Source: an uncultured Eubacteriales bacterium
GTDB taxonomy: Bacteria > Bacillota > Clostridia > Oscillospirales > Oscillospiraceae
Reading direction: 5' to 3'
Length of the DNA stretch: 64,000 bases
NCBI GenBank assembly: GCA_900544765.1
Contig: UQWI01000005.1
Location: 128,944-192,943, forward strand
Both the position numbers and the translations under genes were made by a program. Positions 37,310-46,687 of this stretch are shown piece after piece. The notes beneath the pieces were generated by a model, which saw nothing but the letters and a program-made list of their open reading frames with translations, had not been told where the DNA came from and did no database searches. Within the stretch, counting starts at the first letter, position 1, and each line of letters opens with the position of its first letter.

Positions 37310-38923
37310 TCAGCCCCAGAGTGCGGTGAGCATGGGGATAATCTGCTTCTTGCGGCTCATCACGCCCTTGAGGAAGAGATAGTGGTCGTGCGGCTCCTTG
37401 TTGAAGGCCTGGCGGATGGTGTCGTCGTTGCCAACGTAGAAGATGTGCGAGCCCTCCTGGAGCACGTCGGTTATCATAAGCATAACCATGTCGAACTCCT
37501 GCTTCTCCTTGAGCTCGGCCATGAGCCTTAGGAATTCGTCCTTGCGGGAGAGCAGATGGTCAGCGTCCACGCAGGTTATCTGGCTCACGCCTATGTTCTG
37601 CTCGGCGATGTGGAACTGCTTGTAGTCGGCACGGAAGAGCTCTTCGGCGCTCTTGCTGTCTGTGCTGCCTGCGGCGTAGAGCTCGCGGCCAATTTCGTCG
37701 AGCGTCACGCCCGCGATACGCGCCAGGCGTTCGGCCATGGCGATATCTCGCTTCGTGCAGGTCGGGGACTTGAACATGACGGTGTCGGAGAGTATGGCTC
37801 CGGCCATGAGCCCTGCAATCTTCGCGTTGGGGACGATACCGCGCTCCTGATACATGCTGGTTAGTATTGTGTTGGTGCTGCCGACGGGCTCGTTCCTGAC
37901 GCGGATGGGCTGGGTAGTCTGGATGTCCGCGAGGCGGTGGTGGTCGATTATCTCGAGTATCTCAACCTGCTCGAGCCCGGGCACGCTCTGCGCGGCCTCG
38001 TTGTGGTCGACCAGCACTACCTGCTTGCGGCGCGGACGCAGCAGGTGGAAGCGGGATATCGTGCCCATGACGTGGTTGTCCTCGTCGAGCACGGGGTAGC
38101 TGCGGTAGCGGCTCTTGAGCATTATCTCGCGCACGTCGTCGATGTAGTCGCTCAAATGGAAGGCGACAATGTCCTTGGGCTCTATGATGCGCTCCACGGG
38201 CAGGGCCTGGTATATGATGCGGGAGACACGCCGGGCGGAGAGCGGGGTGGAGATTACGCATATGTCGCTGCCCGCCTCGGCCCACTCGCTCTTGAGCGTG
38301 GCGCGGCAGATGATGAGGCAGCGCACACCGCTGGCTATGGCCCGGTCGATTATCTCGGGCTGGTCTCCGCAGATGAGTATGGTGTCGGGGTTGGTGAGGG
38401 CGCTGTCGGTGTAGTTCTGGGGCAGGGCGATGTACAGCTCGCCGGAGACGTCGCTGGCGGTGCAGTTGAGCTCGTTGACCAGCGTACCCTCGAGTACGCT
38501 CAGCAGGTTGAAGAGCGGTACGTTGTCCACACGGTTCTCGGCAATGGTCTGCATGTCGTAGCTGGCTATGTCGCCCGCGGAGAGCATGCCGAAGAGCTCG
38601 CCGTTGTCATTGACTATCGGCACGACGCTGGCCTCCACGTCGCGCATGGTGCGCCAGGCCAGGTCCAGCGGTACGGAGCGGTCGAGCGCGGGGGTGCGGT
38701 CATAGTCCACGTCCTGCACCTGGGTGCGCATGTTTTTGATGAGCGGCGGGGCCTCCACGCCGAAGCGCGAGAGAAGGCGCGCCGTCTCGTCGTTTATGGC
38801 GCCTATGCGCACCGCCTTGTACGAGCGGTCGCCCATGGCGTTCTGGAGGCTGGCGTAGGCCAGCGAGGCCACGATGGAATCTGTATCCGGGTTGCGATGC
38901 CCGGTGACGAAAATATCACTCAT
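37310..38923 (-). CDS. Family II inorganic pyrophosphatase with CBS and DRTGG domains
   Basis: 537 aa. DHH pyrophosphatase: VTGHRNPDTDS near the N-terminus, EIIDHHRLAD and GAILSDTVMF as metal-binding motifs, DHHA2 at the C-terminus with KEPHDHYLFLKGVMSRKKQI. Between the two DHH parts sit CBS1 (about 65-125), a DRTGG domain (about 130-245) and CBS2 (about 250-305). In relatives AMP/ADP inhibit and ATP or Ap4A activate through the CBS pair. Start ATG 38923 follows CGGAGG by 12 bases; the open frame extends 45 codons upstream without support. Confidence 0.93.
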   Translation of the reverse strand: MSDIFVTGHRNPDTDSIVASLAYASLQNAMGDRSYKAVRIGAINDETARLLSRFGVEAPPLIKNMRTQVQDVDYDRTPALDRSVPLDLAWRTMRDVEASVVPIVNDNGELFGMLSAGDIASYDMQTIAENRVDNVPLFNLLSVLEGTLVNELNCTASDVSGELYIALPQNYTDSALTNPDTILICGDQPEIIDRAIASGVRCLIICRATLKSEWAEAGSDICVISTPLSARRVSRIIYQALPVERIIEPKDIVAFHLSDYIDDVREIMLKSRYRSYPVLDEDNHVMGTISRFHLLRPRRKQVVLVDHNEAAQSVPGLEQVEILEIIDHHRLADIQTTQPIRVRNEPVGSTNTILTSMYQERGIVPNAKIAGLMAGAILSDTVMFKSPTCTKRDIAMAERLARIAGVTLDEIGRELYAAGSTDSKSAEELFRADYKQFHIAEQNIGVSQITCVDADHLLSRKDEFLRLMAELKEKQEFDMVMLMITDVLQEGSHIFYVGNDDTIRQAFNKEPHDHYLFLKGVMSRKKQIIPMLTALWG

Positions 38924-39092
38924 GGGCTGAAAGTCCTCCGTGAAATGGGGTTTAAATTGTACTCTCCGCGCCTTGATTGACGCGGAGCTGTGATAATTAT
39001 TATACCAGTCAAATGAGGATTTGTATAGTTCTTTTTGGCCAAAACAGGCCATTGTCATATAATAAACGCAGGTTTTTGCGCTGTTAGGTAGA

Positions 39093-39226
39093 ATTAAACT
39101 AGCAGGAGCAGCACTTTATGGCAGCGGAGCAAACTGAGGCCGGCAGCTAAGGAACCCGTACCCTCACAAACCCCCGGCAGAATAATCTTACAAGGCCTGG
39201 CGCTAATTAACGCCAGGCCTTGTTTT
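39093..39226. repeat. Second, more decayed IS30-like scrap and a hairpin
   Basis: ATTAAACTAGCAGGAGCAGC (39093) repeats the left end of the remnant at 36802 with few changes. At 39191-39222 is a 12-bp perfect stem CAAGGCCTGGCG/CGCCAGGCCTTG plus T4, which resembles the LINARP-coding part of that remnant but also works as a terminator. The rest of 38924-39348 holds no gene. Confidence 0.45.
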
Positions 39227-39348
39227 AACGTCGCTTGGGACACGCGCGGCAGGTTTCCCCCCGGGGCGAAGCCCCCACGGCACCGTAACGCTCAGGCCTG
39301 CGGCCGCGGGCAATCGCTTTGGCCGGCTCGCCGGGTCGCTTCCGTGGT

Positions 39349-41259
39349 TCAGCTGCGTATCTCGCCCGTGGTGGCGGCGAGGACGTCCAGGTAATACCAC
39401 GCCTCCGGTAGCACGTCGTCCCACTCACGCAGCGACCACACAAAATTGGAGGTTTCACGGCCGAGGATTGCGTTCATCAGCTTTGCCGCCTCGGCGCGGG
39501 TGATGTAATTGTAAGGGCGGAAGCTCCCGTCCGAATACCCGGAGGCGAGCCCTAGCTGGGCGGCGCGGTTTATATAGCCCTCGGCCCAGCACCCGGCGGT
39601 GTCGCTGAAGAGCCCTGCGCGCGTCAGCTCTCCCGCGCCGAGCAGTCTCACGGCTATGGCGGAGAATTCACAGCGGGTGATGTACTCGTTCGGGTGAAAG
39701 CCGCCGTCGGAGTAGCCGTTTACCAGTCCGGCTCCGGAGAGCATGGACACGGCCTCGCCATACCAGGAAACCGGGCTCACGTCGTTGAAGTATCCTGCCT
39801 CCGTGAGCGAGCTGCGGCTGTCCGAGGTGAGGCAGCGGTATATTATGGACGCAGCCTCGGCGCGCGTGATGCTCTCCTCGGGGGCAAAGCGGCTATCCGT
39901 CCGCCCCTGCATGTAGGCGAAGCGGCCTCTGGTGTCCAGCTCCAGATAGGGCTCGTCGTATAGATAGAGCTCCACTAAGCCGTCATGCTCCTCGATGCGC
40001 AATTCTTCGAGGGCTATGGTGTGGCGCACGGGACCGCTGTATGTGTCGGCGAACACGGTAATGCCGCTCAGCTCCACCGCAGGAATGTGGGTGTTGGCGT
40101 AGCTGTCCACGCCCCCTGCCTCAGCCGTGCAGTTGTGTACGATGTATTTGTTGAAGCTCTCGTCCCAGCCGTTGGAGAAATAGTCCTCGTTGGAGTAGGT
40201 CTCGCTGCCCAGCAGCCTTATACGGACGGAGGACAGGTCGACCTTCCCGTATTTCTCCTCAAGCACGGAGATGAGCTCGTTGTCCTCGTTCATGACGTGT
40301 ACTTCGCAGTTTTCGTAGCCGGTGACGGAGGCGTAGACGGGTTTCAGCACCGTGTCTGAATATATGCGGTCGCCGGGCGTGACTATGCTGCCGCTGCCGT
40401 CCTTCCAGCCGAGGAAGCGCTGCCCGTCGCTTGACGCGGGCTCAGGCAGCGCTCCGGCAGTGTCCCCTGCGTCTAAAATGCGAAAGCCATAGCCCTCTAT
40501 ATCAAGGACTACGGTCTGATAACCGGCGCTGACGGTGAGCGTGCCGCCGTCGAGGCTCACGTCAAAGCTGTCGGAGAACCTGGCGCTCATCTCGGCTTTG
40601 CCGGTGTTGTAAAATAGCACTATTACGATTACTGATGATGGGCCCGCCTCGCCCTCGATTTCACCGACGAGCCCGCTGGCCGAGGGGCTCAGCTCCGCTT
40701 CGCGCCCGTCGACGTACATTTTCCCGCCTGTTATCTCCACGCTGCCGTCAACCCGGACGCCTGCTGTGTGCAGCATGGCGAGTGCGTCGGTATAATTAAC
40801 GGCCAGCGCAGTGGTAACCGGCTCGGGGGGTTCAGTCTCCTCCTCGGCTTCCGCGCTGACCGTTATAGTGAATATGATGCCGTCACCAGCTGCGCCGAGC
40901 ACCCATGTGGCCGTGACCTTGTCGCCGTCGACAGTTGGCCCTGCTAAGAAGGTGCCCCAAGAGCACTCCAGGCTGATAATGCTCCCACCCTCGAATGTGA
41001 AGGTCATCGCGTTCATGACGGTGCCGACATCGCTGTACTGCGCGGTTTCAAGCTCCTGCCCGGTCTCGTCGACGACGGAGACCTCTATATCGGCCGTCGT
41101 GTCGCCGCCGGTAACGCACGACATGCTGAGCCTGCCCCCGGCCGAGGCCCCGGCGCCGAGAGCAAACGTGAGCGCTATAACTAAAAATGCGAAGAATGCA
41201 AGACGTAAGGACTTTTTCATGCCGCTCTGATGATATGCGCTGGCAAAAGCCAGACACAT
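39349..41259 (-). CDS. Secreted SLH-domain surface protein
   Basis: 636 aa. N-terminal signal peptide (LRLAFFAFLVIALTFALGAG, cleavage near ASA). Residues 40-450 are a beta-rich region of unknown type. Three SLH domains occupy about 455-625, each with the ITRAE/ITRCE core (ESITRAEAAS, EYITRCEFSA, NYITRAEAAK) that binds pyruvylated wall polymer. The ribosome site AAGGAGG favours ATG 41259, which adds 13 residues ahead of the classic MKKSL signal start at 41220; the latter lacks a good ribosome site. C-terminus ends shortly after the third SLH. Confidence 0.88.
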   Translation of the reverse strand: MCLAFASAYHQSGMKKSLRLAFFAFLVIALTFALGAGASAGGRLSMSCVTGGDTTADIEVSVVDETGQELETAQYSDVGTVMNAMTFTFEGGSIISLECSWGTFLAGPTVDGDKVTATWVLGAAGDGIIFTITVSAEAEEETEPPEPVTTALAVNYTDALAMLHTAGVRVDGSVEITGGKMYVDGREAELSPSASGLVGEIEGEAGPSSVIVIVLFYNTGKAEMSARFSDSFDVSLDGGTLTVSAGYQTVVLDIEGYGFRILDAGDTAGALPEPASSDGQRFLGWKDGSGSIVTPGDRIYSDTVLKPVYASVTGYENCEVHVMNEDNELISVLEEKYGKVDLSSVRIRLLGSETYSNEDYFSNGWDESFNKYIVHNCTAEAGGVDSYANTHIPAVELSGITVFADTYSGPVRHTIALEELRIEEHDGLVELYLYDEPYLELDTRGRFAYMQGRTDSRFAPEESITRAEAASIIYRCLTSDSRSSLTEAGYFNDVSPVSWYGEAVSMLSGAGLVNGYSDGGFHPNEYITRCEFSAIAVRLLGAGELTRAGLFSDTAGCWAEGYINRAAQLGLASGYSDGSFRPYNYITRAEAAKLMNAILGRETSNFVWSLREWDDVLPEAWYYLDVLAATTGEIRS

Positions 41260-41262
41260 CAT

Positions 41263-41789
41263 ATCCTCCTTGTAGTAATGTAGTAGTTATTAGAGCCCCT
41301 CTCCAAGGGCTGTGCCGTAAAGAAACCGTGGAATGCGCGGCTTCGCGCCGCTGCCGGCCTGCCGTTGACGAACGTCTCCCTATACATTTAAGCTCTATTC
41401 TGCCCTTACATATCTGCACTCCTTTTCCCGCAGCGGTGTTATGTACATCTATAAAAAGAAAGCAAAAACCCACCCGGCGTGCGAGGCGGATTCCGGCAGC
41501 TGGGCAGGTCAGTTGAGATAGCATCCAAAATACTGCACAAATTTAATATATCATACCTCTAAGAAATTGTACAGTATAAATAATAACCCCGCGTGATTTC
41601 TTGGCGTTTCCAACTAGGGGCAGTTAATTTTACGAAAAAAGTTGAAAAATGCGTCCATATATGCGCAATATGCGCAAGAAACGCCGAACAAAAATGCCGG
41701 AAAGTGTATTTTCCGGGCTGTAACTGGAGGGGATTCGTGGGTTTGGGGGATATATTTCTGCCAAAATGAACAAATGGTGTTACGAGCGA
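41263..41789. other. Gene-free 527-bp region, possible long leader of the SLH gene
   Basis: No supported gene. The half next to the SLH gene is G+C-rich with hairpins such as GCGCGG-CTT-CGCGC-type pairs near 41336-41350. On the minus strand, CCCA..CCGG pairing with CCGG..TGGG followed by T5 (41466-41512) resembles a terminator or attenuator. 41525-41790 is A+T-rich. I did not recognise a known riboswitch. Confidence 0.4.
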
Positions 41790-41819
41790 GGCAAAGACCG
41801 CTCCGGAAAACCGGAGCGG
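41790..41819 (-). terminator. Terminator of spoIVB
   Basis: CCGCTCCGG-TTTT-CCGGAGCGG followed by TCTTTG on the minus strand, 9 bases past the spoIVB stop. Confidence 0.75.
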
Positions 41820-41827
41820 CCAGACGC

Positions 41828-42814
41828 TTACGCCGCGTCGAGCATGGCGCTGATTGTCACGCCGTAGCCTCGGGTCGGGTCGGATATGAGGACGTGGGTT
41901 ACGGCGCCGATGAGCTTGCCGTCCTGCAAAATCGGCGAGCCGGACATACCCTGCACAATACCGCCGGTGGCTGAGAGCAGCTCGGGGTCGGTGACAGTGA
42001 CCAGCAGGCGCTCGGAGTTGGCCGAGTCTCGGCTTATCTCCACGTCGTACTCGCAGACCTCGTCGCCGGAGACGTTCGCGCGTATCACGGCCGGGCCGTC
42101 GGTTATCTCGTCGGGCGAGGCGACCGGTACCGGTTCGCCGTCAAAGCCGCCGCTGGAGGTGCCGAAGATTCCGTGCGGCGTGTTCTCTTCCACCGTGCCT
42201 ATGGCGTTGGAGGCGTCGTAGCTGCCGCGCAGCTCGCCGGCCTCGCCGCGCTCTCCGCGCTTGACGTCGGAGACCGTCGCGTCGCAGATGCTGCCCTCGC
42301 TTATCGGCAGCAGCACGCCGGTGTCGGCGTCGTTTATGCTGTGCCCCAGCGCTCCGTACTCGCCGGTGGCCGGGTCATAGTAAGTCACCGTCCCTATGCC
42401 GGACACGCCGCTGCGCAGCCATAGGCCGAGCCTCCAGGCCCCCGATGTGTCCTGCGCGGGCGTCACGGACAGCTGCAGCGTTTTCTCGTCCCTCATTACG
42501 GTCAGCTCCGCGCTCTCGCCGTTGAGCGCGTTGACGGCGTTGGCAAAGTCCTCCGCGCATGAAATATCCGTGCTGCCTACGCGTATAATAATGTCGCCGG
42601 GCAGTATTCCCGCGTCAGCCGACGGGCAGCACTCTCCCACGGCCGTTTCCACCTTGCTGAGCGACGCCACCAGCAGGCCGTCTGTGGCGGCCTCGATTCC
42701 CACGGTCTCGCCGACCGGGACCAGGTCCTGAGCCGACGCGCAAACCGGCCCTGCCAGCGCGAAAGCCAGCGCCAGCGCGCCAAGAGCCCGCGCGCGTCTT
42801 GCCAAATGAAACAT
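41828..42814 (-). CDS. spoIVB: SpoIVB peptidase (S55), sporulation signalling protease
   Basis: 328 aa. In Bacillus it is secreted from the forespore and triggers pro-SigK processing. N-terminal signal peptide (about 1-29), PDZ domain at about 60-135 (AGILPGDIIIRVG), then the S55 domain with catalytic His158 (GALGHSINDAD) and Ser291 (VQGMSGSPIL). It is shorter than Bacillus SpoIVB (about 425 aa), mainly at the N-terminus. ATG 42814 is 6 bases from GGGGGG; an ATG two codons earlier overlaps that site. Marks the organism as a spore former. The adjacent spoIIM/spo0A genes often seen are absent here. Confidence 0.92.
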   Translation of the reverse strand: MFHLARRARALGALALAFALAGPVCASAQDLVPVGETVGIEAATDGLLVASLSKVETAVGECCPSADAGILPGDIIIRVGSTDISCAEDFANAVNALNGESAELTVMRDEKTLQLSVTPAQDTSGAWRLGLWLRSGVSGIGTVTYYDPATGEYGALGHSINDADTGVLLPISEGSICDATVSDVKRGERGEAGELRGSYDASNAIGTVEENTPHGIFGTSSGGFDGEPVPVASPDEITDGPAVIRANVSGDEVCEYDVEISRDSANSERLLVTVTDPELLSATGGIVQGMSGSPILQDGKLIGAVTHVLISDPTRGYGVTISAMLDAA

Positions 42815-42972
42815 TCGCATCCCCCCACTCAAATTTTTCGCCGCCGAAATAACCGGCAATTTCATTATGCGCCGCGTTTCAAAAAATAAAGGCGGGTAAA
42901 TCATGCATGATTCCCTGTCCGGCCTGATAAGCATATAATGCCGGGCTATTCGGATGAAAGGAAATTGTTGAC

Positions 42973-44241
42973 ATGATGATTTTGAAATACGGCAGCCGGG
43001 GTTCACTGGTCGAGCTGCTGCAGCTGGGGCTGAGCCGGGCGGGGTATGGCCCGCTCGACATAGACGGCTGCCTGGGCTCTGAGACCGCTGCGGCGCTTGG
43101 AGCTTTCAGGAGGGCGCGCGGTCTGCCGGAGTCCGCGGAGGTACTGCCGTCGGTGTGGGCGGCTCTGGAGCCGTATACGTCAGGCCGGGTGACGGCATAT
43201 CTCCGGCCGGGCGAGACACCGCTCGCGGCCGCGCGGAGATTCGGCGCGGAGCCCGAGGCCGTGCGGACGGCAAACCCGGGGCTGGATGCAAACCTGCGCA
43301 GGGCCGCGTCCGGCATCACCGTGCCGCTGCCCTTTGAAGCAGTACCCAAGATCTCCTGGAGCACGCAGGCCAATGAACATAGCATACGGGCGCTTTCGTC
43401 GCGGTATCCGTCGCTGATGCCGGGTACATGGGGGCGCAGCGCGATGGGGAAGAGGCTGCGCTCGCTGACCTTCGGCGATGGGAACAGGACGCTGGTGTTC
43501 ACGGCGGCGCACCACGCGAACGAGTGGATAACGGCCCCGGCGCTGCTCAGATATGCCGGGGCGCTGGCGTCCCGCTACCACGCCGGGGACGGTGCGGCCG
43601 TTGAGGCGCACCGGCAGCTGCGAGTGTACTTCCTGCCGCTGGTGGACCCCGACGGGGTAGATTTGGTGACCGGGGCGATAGGCGAAGGTCCGTGGCTTGC
43701 ACGGGCGCGGCAGATTGCGGCCGATTATCCGCAGGTTGCCTGGCCGGACGGCTGGAAGGCAAATATACGCGGCACGGATTTGAACCTGCAGTACCCGGCG
43801 GGCTGGGAGCAGGCAAAGGGGATAAAGTACGCGCAGGGCTGGCGCTCGCCCGCGCCGAGGGACTATGTCGGGAGGGCGCCGCTGTGCGCGCCGGAGTCCT
43901 TCGCGCTCTGGTCGCTGACGCGCAGGCTGCGTCCGGTCGCGGTGCTGGCGCTGCACACGCAGGGGGAAGTGATATACTGGAACTACCACGGTTATGCTCC
44001 GCCGGGGGCGGAGGAGTTGGCCGGAAGGCTTGCCGGCGTGAGCGGCTACGCGCTTGACGACGTGCCGGACGAGAGCTCGAACGCGGGATACAAGGACTGG
44101 GTGATAGATGAGCTGGATGTCCCGGCCTTCACCATAGAGTGCGGGCTTGGGGAGAACCCGCTGCCCATAGAGCAGCTGGAGCCCATATCCAAGGCGGTCG
44201 CGGCCATCTGCGACGAGTGCATCGCCTCGGCGGGAGCTTGA
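42973..44241 (+). CDS. M14 gamma-D-glutamyl-diamino acid peptidase with wall-binding domains
   Basis: 422 aa. Residues 1-70: peptidoglycan-binding domain (SLVELLQLGLSRAGYGPLDI, GCLGSETAAALGAF). About 70-115: LysM-like (TAYLRPGETPLAAARRFG, then NPGLD). About 125-420: M14 zinc carboxypeptidase with ligands in AAHHANEW (His, Glu) and ALHTQGE (His) and catalytic Glu in FTIECGLGENP. This matches YqgT/endopeptidase I, which trims muropeptides. There is no clear signal peptide, as in YqgT. Divergent from spoIVB. Confidence 0.9.
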   Translation: MMILKYGSRGSLVELLQLGLSRAGYGPLDIDGCLGSETAAALGAFRRARGLPESAEVLPSVWAALEPYTSGRVTAYLRPGETPLAAARRFGAEPEAVRTANPGLDANLRRAASGITVPLPFEAVPKISWSTQANEHSIRALSSRYPSLMPGTWGRSAMGKRLRSLTFGDGNRTLVFTAAHHANEWITAPALLRYAGALASRYHAGDGAAVEAHRQLRVYFLPLVDPDGVDLVTGAIGEGPWLARARQIAADYPQVAWPDGWKANIRGTDLNLQYPAGWEQAKGIKYAQGWRSPAPRDYVGRAPLCAPESFALWSLTRRLRPVAVLALHTQGEVIYWNYHGYAPPGAEELAGRLAGVSGYALDDVPDESSNAGYKDWVIDELDVPAFTIECGLGENPLPIEQLEPISKAVAAICDECIASAGA

Positions 44242-44265
44242 CTTATTCGCTTCTTGGGATATAAT
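44238..44265 (+). promoter_or_regulatory. Promoter of the mrp gene
   Basis: TTGACT at 44238-44243, 16-bp spacer, TATAAT at 44260-44265. The -35 box overlaps the stop codon of the M14 peptidase gene. Confidence 0.75.
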
Positions 44266-44315
44266 AGACCCACTGACTATTTGCGGCTTTGGCCGCACAC
44301 GAAAGAGGTAGAAAT

Positions 44316-45143
44316 ATGAGCACTAACTGCAACAACGACTGCTCCGCCTGCGGCGAAAACTGCTCCAGCCGCACCGCGCCGCAGAGCTTCCTAAAGCCGC
44401 TGCACGAGGGCAGCGCCGTGGGCCGCGTCTTTGCCGTTGTAAGCGGCAAGGGCGGCGTGGGCAAGAGCCTGGTCACCGGCCTGCTGGCCTGCGAAATGCA
44501 GCGCCGCGGCCACCGCGCCGCCGTCCTGGACGCGGACGTCACCGGCCCGAGCGTGCCGCAGATGTTCGGCGTGCACGAGAACGCGCGCGGCGGCGAGGAC
44601 TTCATCCTGCCTGTCAAGAGCATGGGCGGCATCCAGATGATGAGCATGAACGTCCTGCTGCCCCACGACACCGACCCCGTGGTCTGGCGCGGCCCCATCA
44701 TTGCGGGCGCGGTTGAGCAGTTCTGGACGGACGTCATCTGGGACAACGTCGACTATATGTTCGTCGACATGCCCCCCGGAACGGGCGACGTGCCCCTGAC
44801 CGTGTTCCAGAGCCTGCCGGTCAACGGCGTCATCGTCGTCACCAGCCCCCAGGAGCTTGTCGGCATGATAGTTGAGAAGGCCGTGAACATGGCCAACATG
44901 ATGAGCAAGCCGGTCGTCGGCCTCGTGGAGAACATGAGCTACTATGTCTGCCCCGACTGCGGCAAGGCGCACAGCATCTTCGGCGAGAGCCACATAGACG
45001 AGACGGCCGCCAAGTTCGGCATCCCCCACGTCGCCAAGCTGCCCATTAACAACGAGTACGCCTCCGCCTGCGACGCCGGCAAGATTGAGACCGTCGAGGT
45101 GCCGGAGCTCAAAGAGCTCGCCGACTACATCGAGAGGATGTAA
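44316..45143 (+). CDS. mrp: Mrp/NBP35-family Fe-S carrier ATPase
   Basis: 275 aa. Carries or inserts iron-sulfur clusters. An N-terminal Cys cluster (CNNDCSACGENC) as in NBP35-like forms, deviant Walker A VSGKGGVGKS, VLDADVTGPS switch, MPPGTGDVPL, and the cluster-bridging CxxC in YYVCPDCGKAH. Complete. Start at 44316 after GAGG. A 99-aa protein follows after 3 bp. Confidence 0.93.
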   Translation: MSTNCNNDCSACGENCSSRTAPQSFLKPLHEGSAVGRVFAVVSGKGGVGKSLVTGLLACEMQRRGHRAAVLDADVTGPSVPQMFGVHENARGGEDFILPVKSMGGIQMMSMNVLLPHDTDPVVWRGPIIAGAVEQFWTDVIWDNVDYMFVDMPPGTGDVPLTVFQSLPVNGVIVVTSPQELVGMIVEKAVNMANMMSKPVVGLVENMSYYVCPDCGKAHSIFGESHIDETAAKFGIPHVAKLPINNEYASACDAGKIETVEVPELKELADYIERM

Positions 45144-45146
45144 GCC

Positions 45147-45446
45147 ATGTCATGGGTGCTGGTAAGGAGCGGCTGGAATCGCGACGTGATATACGTCCCG
45201 GAGCGTGTCGCGGCGGATTTGGCCGGCTTTCGCGCGAGGTTTGACGCGTGGCTCTATAACCCGGAAACACCGCACGGCTACTGGCGCGATGTTAACGAGG
45301 AGTTCGGCTCTTTCCGCGCGCTGGAATATGACGGCGCCGAGGCCTTCACCCGCTGGCTCACTGAGCATGTGATCGAACCGGGCGAACGGGCATACGTAGC
45401 AACGGACGTTGCGCCTGACGCTTCGATGCCCGAGCTGTACTTTTGA
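45147..45446 (+). CDS. Small acidic protein of unknown function
   Basis: 99 aa, not recognised. No signal peptide, membrane segment or Cys. Rich in Trp, Tyr and Glu/Asp (for example FDAWLYNPETPHGYWRD, EAFTRWLTEHVIEPGE), suggesting a compact soluble fold. It begins 3 bp after the mrp stop, so it is co-translated with mrp; a link with Fe-S handling is only positional. Confidence 0.65.
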   Translation: MSWVLVRSGWNRDVIYVPERVAADLAGFRARFDAWLYNPETPHGYWRDVNEEFGSFRALEYDGAEAFTRWLTEHVIEPGERAYVATDVAPDASMPELYF

Positions 45447-45465
45447 ACAAAACAAACTATTTTCC

Positions 45466-45495
45466 GATACGGTTCCCCGCCCGGGGGACCGTATC
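45466..45495 (+). promoter_or_regulatory. Hairpin in front of the CDF transporter
   Basis: GATACGGTTCCCC pairs with GGGGGACCGTATC (one mismatch) 22 bases before the CDF start. No T run follows, so it may be a leader structure rather than a terminator. Confidence 0.45.
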
Positions 45496-45517
45496 GTCAT
45501 GTTTGAGAGGTTAGCCA

Positions 45518-46684
45518 ATGATAACGCTTCTTTCCAAACTCTTCATCAAGGACCGGGACAGCATATCCAGCCCCGCCGTGCGCAAGGCCTACGGCATGCT
45601 GTGCTCGTTGACGGGTATCTTCCTGAATATCCTGCTCTTTGCGGGCAAATACATAGCGGGCTCCATCGCGGGCTCCATCGCCGTGACGGCGGACGCGTTC
45701 AACAACCTGTCCGACGCGGGCTCGTCCGTGATAACGCTGCTCGGCTTCCGCCTGGCCTCGAAGAAGCCTGACCCGGGCCACCCCTTCGGACACGGCAGAA
45801 TTGAGTATTTGTCCGGCGTGGCCGTGTCCATGATAATAATAGTCGTCGGCGTCCAGCTGGGCCTCGAATCCATAGACAAGATACGCTCGCCGGAGCCTGT
45901 GGACGCCTCGCTCCTGCCCATGCTCATCCTCGTGGCGTCCATCTGTGTGAAGGGCTACATGTTCCTTTACAACCGGGCTGTGGGCAGAAAGATAAACTCG
46001 CCCGGCATGAGCGCGACGGCAATGGATTCCCTCACCGACTGCATAGCCACGCTGGTGGTCCTGATTTCGATGCTGGTGGCGCGCTTCACCGGCGTGAATA
46101 TAGACGGCTGGAGCGGCGCGGCGGTTGCGCTGTTCATCATCTACTCCGGCTTCTCTGCGGCGCGCGACACCCTCAGTCCTCTGCTGGGCTCGGCGCCGGA
46201 CCCGGAGCTGGTACAGCGCATCGTGGAAATCGTCATGTCCCATCCCGAGGTGAAGGGCGTGCACGACCTCATAGTCCATGACTACGGCCCCGGCAGGCTG
46301 ATGATTTCACTGCACGCCGAGGTCCCCGGCAGCGGGGACATATACGAGCTGCACGACGCCATAGACAACGCCGAGTACGAGCTGCAAAAGGAGCTCGGCT
46401 GCGACGCCGTCATACACATGGACCCCATCAGCACAGACGACAGCAAGACCGGGCAAATGCTCGACGAGCTCAGGGAGGCCGTTGACGGCCTGCAGCTGGG
46501 CATAACCGTCCACGATTTCCGCATTGTCGCCGGGCCGACGCACACGAACGTCATTTTCGACGCCGTGCTGCCGAACGACAGCCCGCTCACCGAGGACGAG
46601 GCAAAGAGCGCGCTGGAGACCCTGGTCAATTCGCTCTGGCAGAACACCCACCCGAAAATACACATTGACCGCCCGTTTGTGTGA
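45518..46684 (+). CDS. Cation diffusion facilitator (CDF) metal transporter
   Basis: 388 aa. Six membrane helices in the first 210 residues, with the metal sites DAFNNLSDAGSS (helix 2, D-N-D) and AMDSLTD (helix 5), and the HPFGHGRIEYL loop. The cytoplasmic domain is about twice the usual length: after the normal CDF C-terminal fold (SHPEVKGVHDLIVHDYG) an extra 90 residues repeat a similar ferredoxin-like pattern. Exports Mn, Fe, Zn or Co against H+; the helix 2 N-D pattern hints at Mn or Fe. No metal regulator nearby. Confidence 0.88.
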   Translation: MITLLSKLFIKDRDSISSPAVRKAYGMLCSLTGIFLNILLFAGKYIAGSIAGSIAVTADAFNNLSDAGSSVITLLGFRLASKKPDPGHPFGHGRIEYLSGVAVSMIIIVVGVQLGLESIDKIRSPEPVDASLLPMLILVASICVKGYMFLYNRAVGRKINSPGMSATAMDSLTDCIATLVVLISMLVARFTGVNIDGWSGAAVALFIIYSGFSAARDTLSPLLGSAPDPELVQRIVEIVMSHPEVKGVHDLIVHDYGPGRLMISLHAEVPGSGDIYELHDAIDNAEYELQKELGCDAVIHMDPISTDDSKTGQMLDELREAVDGLQLGITVHDFRIVAGPTHTNVIFDAVLPNDSPLTEDEAKSALETLVNSLWQNTHPKIHIDRPFV

Positions 46685-46687
46685 AAT

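Noticed and set aside
41394..41447. 17-codon minus-strand leader peptide (MYITPLREKECR...)
   Set aside because: It has ATG and stop but no ribosome site; kept only as part of the leader description.
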